Positions 1-4,902 of a stretch of 6,574 nucleotides of DNA are shown one piece after another; the stretch's first letter is position 1, and each line of letters begins with the position of its first letter. The stretch comes from Micrococcales bacterium. GTDB taxonomy: Bacteria; Actinomycetota; Actinomycetes; S36-B12; UBA10799. Position numbers and translations under genes: made by a program. Where the stretch lies: positions 1 through 6,574 of the forward strand of contig JAHEXM010000101.1 of the NCBI GenBank assembly GCA_023252115.1, given 5' to 3'. A model generated the notes under the pieces. That model made no database searches. It saw only the letters and a program-made list of their open reading frames with translations, and was not told the DNA's origin.

Positions 1-114
1 TTGATTGAAGAAGCCGACCTTTACGAACAGGTGCAACTGCACGCGACGCTCGCCACCGCACTTGGCCTTGATATGCCGACCATCGAAACAGATTCAACCC
101 TCTTCGCCAGCTAG
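1..114 (+). CDS. 3' end of an unidentified protein (partial)
   Basis: The first 37 codons are open in frame 1 and end at a TAG at 112-114. The 5' part lies outside the window. The visible tail is acidic and probably alpha-helical (it begins LIEEADLYEQVQLH and ends in STLFAS). It has no motif that I recognise, so no function is proposed. It converges on the stress-protein gene with only 15 bases between the two stop codons, leaving no room for a conventional separate terminator. A real C-terminus is supported by open frame from the window edge and by tight convergent packing, but 37 codons is little evidence. Confidence 0.5.
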   Translation: MIEEADLYEQVQLHATLATALGLDMPTIETDSTLFAS

Positions 115-129
115 GTCCTCGCCCCGCAA

Positions 130-615
130 TTAGCCGACGAATACTGGATCCGCCAAAGAGATGTACTCCCGGCGCTCACCACGAACAACGAGGACAGGGC
201 AGTGAGCATGGGCTACACACTGCTGACTCACTGAGCCAATGATTGCGCCGACCACCGGACCATGACCTCGACTCCCGATCACCAATAAATCGGCATTGGC
301 CGACTCGTCAATGAGTATCCGCGCCGCGCTCCCGCTCACCACCTCGGAGTCAACCTTTTCCGCGAAGTCCGGCCCAAATACTTCGCTCAGTAGCTCTTTG
401 AGTTTTGTGTTGGCGGCTTGTTCAATAGCGCTTAACGGTAGCGGGACGGCCATCATGCTGATCGGCACGCTAGTCGTCATCACTACCCGCAGATTTGCTC
501 CGAGATTCCTAGCTTCAGCTCGGGCCGCAATCAAGATGTCGCGACTCTCAGTCGAGGAGTCGACTCCAGCAAGTACAAGTTTTTGAATGTCGGTTCGATT
601 CAAGTTGGCGTTCAT
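130..615 (-). CDS. Universal stress protein, UspA family
   Basis: This is a 161-residue single-domain Usp, close to the usual 140-160 residues, predicted to be cytoplasmic and to fold as a Rossmann-like alpha/beta dimer. The first strand reads KLVLAGVDSS (12-21), with the conserved Asp19 that contacts adenine nucleotide. The nucleotide loop is at 114-128: G-x2-G-x9-G-S (Gly114, Gly117, Gly127, Ser128), which is the signature of the ATP-binding subgroup. The last strand, HCPVLVVR (138-145), is also typical. A short tail (146-161) follows the domain. The ATG at 613-615 is preceded on the - strand by the purine-rich GAAGAAGGGG, a reasonable ribosome-binding site. Members bind ATP and aid survival in stress or starvation; the specific role cannot be told from sequence. 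It lies downstream of the tyrosinase gene but is separated by 217 bases with a strong hairpin, so it is probably its own transcription unit. Confidence 0.95.
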   Translation of the reverse strand: MNANLNRTDIQKLVLAGVDSSTESRDILIAARAEARNLGANLRVVMTTSVPISMMAVPLPLSAIEQAANTKLKELLSEVFGPDFAEKVDSEVVSGSAARILIDESANADLLVIGSRGHGPVVGAIIGSVSQQCVAHAHCPVLVVRGERREYISLADPVFVG

Positions 616-832
616 GACTGCCCCTTCTTCCGTTCACTCGGCACCCTGCGAACGCATATTTCGCTAGTGCAACTAAATTATTTCGTGATCGAGGATCCCC
701 CGACACTGCCGTCGGTCACATCTTGAAGCGCATGACACCACTGTCTGCAAATCCCATCGAATACGATGCAAAAAGCGCCCTTTGCCGGTTTAGGTCGTAT
801 TCGATGTGGTTTGCGGAGTTGCGGTCCTATTA
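616..832. other. Intergenic region between tyrosinase and stress-protein genes
   Basis: This 217-base stretch holds no credible gene. The half near 833 carries the long inverted repeat annotated separately. The half near 615 must carry the promoter and leader of the stress-protein gene, which reads leftward. On the - strand there is an AT-rich patch (around 665-685) but no pair of hexamers good enough to call a promoter. A weak TTGCAC-like element lies at about 667-672 without a convincing partner at the right spacing. Confidence 0.6.
755..806 (-). terminator. Long inverted repeat with nested hairpin, probable terminator of the tyrosinase unit
   Basis: CATCGAATACGA (755-766) is perfectly complementary to TCGTATTCGATG (795-806), giving a 12-bp stem with a 28-base interior. 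Inside it a second stem can form between GCAAA (768-772) and TTTGC (781-785). The structure starts 26 bases beyond the tandem stop TAG-TAA of the tyrosinase gene. That is where a terminator or mRNA 3' stabiliser is expected. It is not a classic intrinsic terminator because the outer stem is only moderately GC-rich and no long T tract follows on the - strand; the T run (TTTTT) falls within the inner hairpin. A protein-binding palindrome is the alternative. Confidence 0.5.
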
Positions 833-2089
833 CTACTGCGGTGGCGCGTAGACGAAGCCGTTCTTTTGGGTGGACAACAGGTCATTGATAGTTGGATCGT
901 TCGCGCCCTGCCACGGCCACATTTTGGAAGTCGGTTTCCACCCGTCCGGTGCTTGCGGAATGTTTGGGTAAACCTCGCCATGTTTCGCTTCCCACAACGA
1001 CCAAATGCGGTCCAGGTTCGCGTGGAGTAGGTAGAAGACCGGATCGTTCGGCGACGTGTTGAAGGCAACCGACCCCATGTGTGAACCGGTCGCTGAGTGC
1101 CACATTCCGGCCGCCCAAATGTGCACGATGTTGTGAAACTTGTGCGTGGTTCCGGCGGGTTGCGTCACGTTAATACTTCCGTTTTGGCAAGCCTCGGTCG
1201 AACCCGTGGCCCAGCCCTCCAATGCATTTCGGAATGACTTCGAGGTGTCAGCTGAAGCTTCCCAAGGTGCGACGTCGTAGTCCGGCAGATTCAAAAGATT
1301 CGTTACATCCTGCTGCGTAGGAAGGGCAGCGCCGTTGGGCATGTTCATTGCCGTGTTTCCGGTGCCCATCTCCATTGAGCCGAAGTTGCGCTCGATGTAG
1401 GGCGTTTGGATGATCGGTTCATCAGCAAGTTTCGGCGGGACCATTGTGGTCATGTGCAAGCTCTTGGGATTGACCGTGTGACTGCCGTTTTTGGTGGCAC
1501 CGAGATTCGAGTTGTCGAATTGGGTAATTGTCCACTTGCCCTTGGCAAACGGTCCATCCGTCACGGCGTAGTCCTGTTTGGGGTCGCCGTTGCCGCCCAT
1601 GAAGTCCGACGAGAAGGTTGCCTTCGTGCTTGCCGGATCGGCGAAGTCCCAATACGGCACTGTCAAGTTTGGGTTTCCGCTCACTTGCTGCAATTTTGAT
1701 TCGAGCTCGAGTTGGAATTGGCGGTGCCACGGTAAGAAGGTCAGCGAGTTGTGCGCCGGAGATGCAATGTGCTGTGCATCCAGCGTCCACCCGTTAGTGC
1801 ACGAAAAACTTTGCAAGTGCGTTTTGACAAACGAGTCCCACAGACTGCCTGTCTGACCAGTGGGGTCAGGTGTGGCTTTCATTTTCAGCACAGCGTTGAC
1901 GAAGTCTGACTTTTCCGTGGCAGTCAGGTCTTTGACGTCTTTGTGCACCCGCATGTTGGCCCCCGCAGCCTTAGTCGGCGATGAACCAGGCGCGTTGGTT
2001 GCTGAGTCGGCAGTATTTGCGCAGCCGGCCATGGCCAACGCGACGGCAAGTGCTGCACTAGCCAGAATTGCCGATCTGGTGACTCTCAT
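833..2089 (-). CDS. Tyrosinase-family copper oxidase, exported lipoprotein
   Basis: This 418-residue protein has a lipoprotein signal (hydrophobic 7-21, lipobox AMAGC, lipidated Cys23) and a linker to about 45, so it should be anchored on the outer face of the membrane. A type 3 dicopper domain follows. CuA ligands are probably His91, His113 and His122; the last two have the standard H-x8-H spacing ending in FLPWHRQF. CuB has HNIVH (His319, His323), then DPVFYLLHANLDRIW (349-363), where His356 is the third ligand. The family usually has two His here (LHH); the first is Leu355. Asn320, just after the first CuB His, matches an Asn that assists monophenol deprotonation in Bacillus megaterium tyrosinase. 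Expected reaction: O2-dependent hydroxylation of phenols and/or oxidation of catechols to quinones. Residues 239-250 contain two Met-x-Met motifs. Unlike Streptomyces tyrosinase, which is exported with a caddie protein, it has its own signal. AGGGG precedes the ATG by about nine bases. The cupin gene lies 80 bases upstream. Substrate is unknown, and a catechol-oxidase-only activity is possible. Confidence 0.93.
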   Translation of the reverse strand: MRVTRSAILASAALAVALAMAGCANTADSATNAPGSSPTKAAGANMRVHKDVKDLTATEKSDFVNAVLKMKATPDPTGQTGSLWDSFVKTHLQSFSCTNGWTLDAQHIASPAHNSLTFLPWHRQFQLELESKLQQVSGNPNLTVPYWDFADPASTKATFSSDFMGGNGDPKQDYAVTDGPFAKGKWTITQFDNSNLGATKNGSHTVNPKSLHMTTMVPPKLADEPIIQTPYIERNFGSMEMGTGNTAMNMPNGAALPTQQDVTNLLNLPDYDVAPWEASADTSKSFRNALEGWATGSTEACQNGSINVTQPAGTTHKFHNIVHIWAAGMWHSATGSHMGSVAFNTSPNDPVFYLLHANLDRIWSLWEAKHGEVYPNIPQAPDGWKPTSKMWPWQGANDPTINDLLSTQKNGFVYAPPQ

Positions 2090-2169
2090 AAATTGACCCC
2101 TGAGGTGAGTGGCCTGCCGTCTGCAAGATCCAGATATACATCAGGTTTGCCAATGTTGCGCGTCGGAAC

Positions 2170-2712
2170 TCAGTGCCGGTGGAATTGCTGGTTGGCGCCT
2201 TCTTGTCCCTTTTCCACAACTTCCCACACTTCTGTGTCCCCTTGCGGAGTGGTGAAAATGTCGAACATCACGGCATTTCCTTTTCCGGAATTGACGCCGG
2301 TCATATTTCTTCCTGGTGGCATCCAGTAGCACTGACCCGCGTTAGCAACTTGCGGCTTCGCGCCCTCGAGATACAAAGTCATTTGACCCTTATGCACGCA
2401 CGTCGTTCCACCTTCAGGATGCTGGTGGATCGGAGCTCGCGTTCCTTCCGCCCGAATCGTTTTGAAGACTTCAATTTCATTGCCGTTGCCTGGGAACGCA
2501 TTTACCTGCCGCGTATCCGAAATGGACTCACTGGCCCTCTCCGGCGGAATCTTCCCGTTAATCGTCGTCACGTTCTCAGGTAGATGACTATGCGTCGGGC
2601 TGGCACTAGGGCTTTGTTGTTGACTGGCGTTGCTTGCTCCGGAGGTGCAGCCAGACAACAGAAGGATCCCAACACCTGCGGACGCACTACCCAGGGCAAT
2701 CGCTCGCCTCAT
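2170..2712 (-). CDS. Cupin-domain lipoprotein with atypical metal site
   Basis: The 180-residue precursor has an MRR n-region, a hydrophobic stretch to residue 19 and lipobox LLSGC (Cys22), then a Ser/Gln/Pro-rich linker with HSH at 41-43. The cupin barrel spans about 68-165. Motif 1, G-x5-HxH, is at 90-98 (His96, His98), but the position of the usual Glu ligand (about 102) is Gly. Motif 2 at 127-141 fits G-x5-PxG-x2-(H)-x3-N exactly except that the His is Met137. Cys105 and Cys128 could form a disulfide. The protein ends in FHRH. Ordinary cupins use three His and a Glu for Fe, Mn or Ni; a His-His-Met set would favour copper or no catalysis. GAGGAG lies seven bases before the ATG, a strong ribosome-binding site. 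It sits between the delta-60 propeller and tyrosinase genes on the same strand, suggesting a role with the oxidase. The cupin fold is clear; a copper-handling or caddie-like role is inference, and an enzyme or sensor is also possible. Confidence 0.88.
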   Translation of the reverse strand: MRRAIALGSASAGVGILLLSGCTSGASNASQQQSPSASPTHSHLPENVTTINGKIPPERASESISDTRQVNAFPGNGNEIEVFKTIRAEGTRAPIHQHPEGGTTCVHKGQMTLYLEGAKPQVANAGQCYWMPPGRNMTGVNSGKGNAVMFDIFTTPQGDTEVWEVVEKGQEGANQQFHRH

Positions 2713-2744
2713 CTATCTCTCCTCGGCTTTGGCAGACCAAACGA

Positions 2745-2750
2745 ATTATC
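2745..2750 (-). promoter_or_regulatory. Possible -10 element upstream of the cupin gene
   Basis: On the - strand GATAAT matches the TATAAT consensus at five of six positions. It lies 32 bases before the cupin ATG, giving a predicted leader of roughly 25 bases that includes the GAGGAG ribosome-binding site. No good -35 hexamer is seen at 16-18 bases upstream. If real, it would let the cupin and tyrosinase genes be expressed independently of the delta-60 gene. Confidence 0.25.
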
Positions 2751-2817
2751 GAAACCTTATTTCGGAAATCGAGGGTTTTCCTGGCGAGAGATCAACAATT
2801 CGAAGATCGGTTGAGTA

Positions 2818-4710
2818 CTACCACTTAGGGATGAACACAAACGGCGCCGATGCGGGCCCAGTTCCCACACTGTTGGTGGCCGTAGCCGTAATCGAGTAAG
2901 TCGTACCGGACACCGCGTTGGTCAAGTTACATGTTGTGGCTGGCGGTGTTACGCCCGTGGATTTGCACGTCAAGAGTGGCTTTCCCTTGGAGTCTGCCGC
3001 AGTGGCGGTGTAGGTCGTGATCGGCGCAGTCCCCTGGCTGGCGGGCGCAACCCATGTCACAACCAGCGTCCCTTTGACTCCTTGAGTTGCCGAAACCTTC
3101 GTTGGCGCCCCAGGCGGTGCTGGCGCAACTGGCGTAACCAATACCGGTGGACTAGATGGGACGCTGGCGCCCTTGATATTGGACGCGGTGACAGTCACCG
3201 AGTACTGCGTCCCATTGGTCATCTTGGTGAGCTCGCACTTGGTTGCATCTGGCGCGGATGTCGAGCACGTGACGGTCGGCTGTCCAGTGGCGGACCCTGT
3301 CGCCGTGTAACCAGTGATGGGCGAACCACCGGTGTCGGTCGGAGCCGTCCACGAAACGCTAGCCGTGGCGTCGCCCGCAGCCGCCGCAACATTGGTCGGC
3401 GCCCCGGGAACTGTTACGACAGTTGAGGGTGAGCCAAAGACTTCCGCGACGTATTGCACAACTGTCGTGTCGTACTTCTGGAACGAACCGGCGACCGCGA
3501 TGTTTCCAGATGACGTAAGGCCGAGGTCGTTCGCGTTGCTCGCAAGACCAGTGCCGGTTTGCGTGAAAGCCTTGTCGAGCGAACCGTCAGTATTGAGGCG
3601 GGCCAGATAGGGCATCGCGGTGGTGTCATAAGCAGTGAAGTCGCCACCAACAACGACTTTTCCATCCTTTTGTACCGACAAGGCTTTGACGGCAGCGTCA
3701 GAACTTGGGTTGGTCAAACCAGAACCGACCGGTGCGAACGATTTGTCGACAGTGCCATCGGCATTGAGTCGCGCAACCTGAGGTTCGTTCAACCCATCGT
3801 ATGACTTAAACCATCCACCAATAACGAGTTTTCCGTCGCTTTGTTGCTCGACATCGTCAACGTATCCGTCGCTAGCCAAAGGGGCTACGCCCGATGCAAA
3901 TGCAGGGTCGAGTGTGCCGTCTGAATTTATTCGAGCCAGATTTGAACGTGGACTACTGAAGTCGCCGCCCACGACTACTTGACCGTCGGCTTGAACCCCG
4001 ATGCCTTTGATGTAACCGTTGAAGCCGGCGCTTTGGAAAGTCTTGTCCACCGATCCGTCCGAGTTAAGTCGCAACAAATATGCAGGAGAGGAGTCAGTCT
4101 TGTTGAAAAGGCCACCCAACAGGATCTTTCCATCAGACTGCACTTTGATTGACCAGATCTGCGCAGCGCCGCCGTTCCACGCGAGCGGGGGCGGGTTGAA
4201 GGCAGTGTCGGGTTTCCCGTCGACATCTAGTCTGATGATTCCGGTGATCGCAGTCTGGTTGTACTGAGTGAACTCGCCACCTGCCAGAACCTTGCCATCG
4301 GACTGAACCGCAAGCGCCCTCACGCGAGCATTGAGCCCCTTACCGGTCGGATTGAACTTGGTGTCGAGAGAGCCATCACTATTGAGCCGTGCCAGGTAGT
4401 TAACGTTATTTGTCTTGTTGTAGGACGTGAAGCGACCGCCAACCATCACCTTGTCACCGCTAGCACCGCCGGCGATTGTGGCAACTGCGTCGACGGGTGC
4501 GTTTAGTCCACTACCAACTGGCAGGAAGTTCGGATTGAGTGAACCGGCAGGAACCGTCTTGTTCACTTGCTGGTTTGGCGCCGGGTTCTGAGCCGAGTTC
4601 GATGTCGCACTTCCGCATCCGCTGACGAGAGCAGTTGTCGCGAGGACAGTTCCTACACCGACTGCAATGGCCAGGCGGTTGAAGCGTGGCGTTGCTATCG
4701 AACCCATCAT
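2818..4710 (-). CDS. Delta-60-repeat seven-bladed beta-propeller lipoprotein with two Fn3 domains
   Basis: This 630-residue protein has a lipoprotein signal with lipobox LVSGC (Cys32) and a Asn/Pro/Gln-rich linker (33-55). The propeller occupies about 57-426. It is built from about 50-residue delta-60 repeats alternating RLNSDGSLDxxF-type turns (six full ones near 108, 160, 214, 260, 315 and 371) with seven DGKVxVGGxFxxY-type strands. A stray SLNPNF at 57-62 and YVAEVFG at 420-426 would close one blade, giving seven. Two Fn3 domains follow (about 434-528 and 531-627), each starting PGAPT and each with a Cys pair (482/492, 582/594) that could form a disulfide. No catalytic residues are visible; such proteins are usually surface binding or scaffold proteins. 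Two adjacent ATGs (4708-4710, 4705-4707) share one GGGAG; spacing slightly favours the second. The gene diverges from the YVTN propeller gene and leads the cupin-tyrosinase genes, 105 bases from the cupin start. Family is clear; ligand is unknown. Confidence 0.9.
   Translation of the reverse strand: MMGSIATPRFNRLAIAVGVGTVLATTALVSGCGSATSNSAQNPAPNQQVNKTVPAGSLNPNFLPVGSGLNAPVDAVATIAGGASGDKVMVGGRFTSYNKTNNVNYLARLNSDGSLDTKFNPTGKGLNARVRALAVQSDGKVLAGGEFTQYNQTAITGIIRLDVDGKPDTAFNPPPLAWNGGAAQIWSIKVQSDGKILLGGLFNKTDSSPAYLLRLNSDGSVDKTFQSAGFNGYIKGIGVQADGQVVVGGDFSSPRSNLARINSDGTLDPAFASGVAPLASDGYVDDVEQQSDGKLVIGGWFKSYDGLNEPQVARLNADGTVDKSFAPVGSGLTNPSSDAAVKALSVQKDGKVVVGGDFTAYDTTAMPYLARLNTDGSLDKAFTQTGTGLASNANDLGLTSSGNIAVAGSFQKYDTTVVQYVAEVFGSPSTVVTVPGAPTNVAAAAGDATASVSWTAPTDTGGSPITGYTATGSATGQPTVTCSTSAPDATKCELTKMTNGTQYSVTVTASNIKGASVPSSPPVLVTPVAPAPPGAPTKVSATQGVKGTLVVTWVAPASQGTAPITTYTATAADSKGKPLLTCKSTGVTPPATTCNLTNAVSGTTYSITATATNSVGTGPASAPFVFIPKW
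3433..4542 (-). repeat. Tandem delta-60 propeller repeats (coding)
   Basis: This stretch encodes seven propeller blades of about 150 bases each. The protein motifs are well kept (DG[ST][LV]D, DGKVxVGG), but the DNA of the copies differs widely at synonymous sites. That argues for old duplication held by selection on the fold, with no recent expansion. The sixth strand-turn (TSSGNIAVAGSF, residues 399-410) is the most diverged, with Asp-Gly-Lys replaced by Ser-Gly-Asn. Confidence 0.85.
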
Positions 4711-4902
4711 GCGCTCCCACGTTGGCGGTTTTCTCGATCTTGGTTTCAGTGCAAGCTATTGGGTTCGGCTGACTGAAAACAAGCGGAGCACACTCGATTG
4801 CCTCGTCCAAACGTCGGTTCTTGCCGATTCTCCCCTTCTCGCATCGCCCGTTGGATAGCCAAGAGAAGCTTCAGCTTGCCAACGTGCATTAGCGTCGTCG
4901 CC
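4711..4902. promoter_or_regulatory. Divergent promoter region between the two propeller genes
   Basis: This 192-base gap must contain promoters for both propeller genes. GCCAACGTG occurs in the sense orientation before each start: on the - strand at 4718-4726 (seven bases before ATG 4710) and on the + strand at 4878-4886 (16 bases before ATG 4903). These form a 9-base inverted pair near the two ends. An 8-base palindrome GAAGCTTC is at 4865-4872. Short open frames across this region on either strand have no coding character that I can see. Confidence 0.5.
4890..4895 (+). promoter_or_regulatory. Possible -10 element giving a leaderless YVTN-propeller transcript
   Basis: TAGCGT fits the actinobacterial TAnnnT pattern and ends seven bases before the ATG at 4903, so transcription would start at or next to the A of the start codon. 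No Shine-Dalgarno sequence precedes this ATG, which fits a leaderless mRNA. No clear -35 is seen. The TAnnnT pattern is weak and common by chance. Confidence 0.3.

Noticed and set aside
755..806. Integron attC site or small inverted-repeat transposon
   Set aside because: The consensus GTTRRRY/RYYYAAC core sites are missing at the arms, no target duplication is seen, and no integrase, transposase or second copy is present in the window.
806..1068. Open frames on both strands overlapping the end of the tyrosinase gene
   Set aside because: They lie in other frames of a gene with clear copper-binding motifs. Their translations are Arg/Thr-rich and show no domain, as expected of shadow frames.
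2170..2712. Classical MelC1-type tyrosinase caddie protein
   Set aside because: The sequence is a cupin barrel with both cupin motifs in order. It shares only the gene position and possible copper role with MelC1, so it should not be given that name.
3082..4267. Plus-strand open frames inside the delta-60 gene
   Set aside because: They are products of the repetitive coding strand opposite. Their translations lack motifs, and the delta-60 and Fn3 patterns fix the true frame on the minus strand.
4865..4872. GAAGCTTC palindrome as a regulator site
   Set aside because: An eight-base palindrome is common by chance, and no second copy or longer symmetry surrounds it.
4798..4902. Upstream extension of the YVTN-propeller gene to a TTG start
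   Set aside because: It would bury the lipoprotein signal 35 residues inside the protein. The ATG at 4903 gives a normal n-region, hydrophobic core and lipobox.
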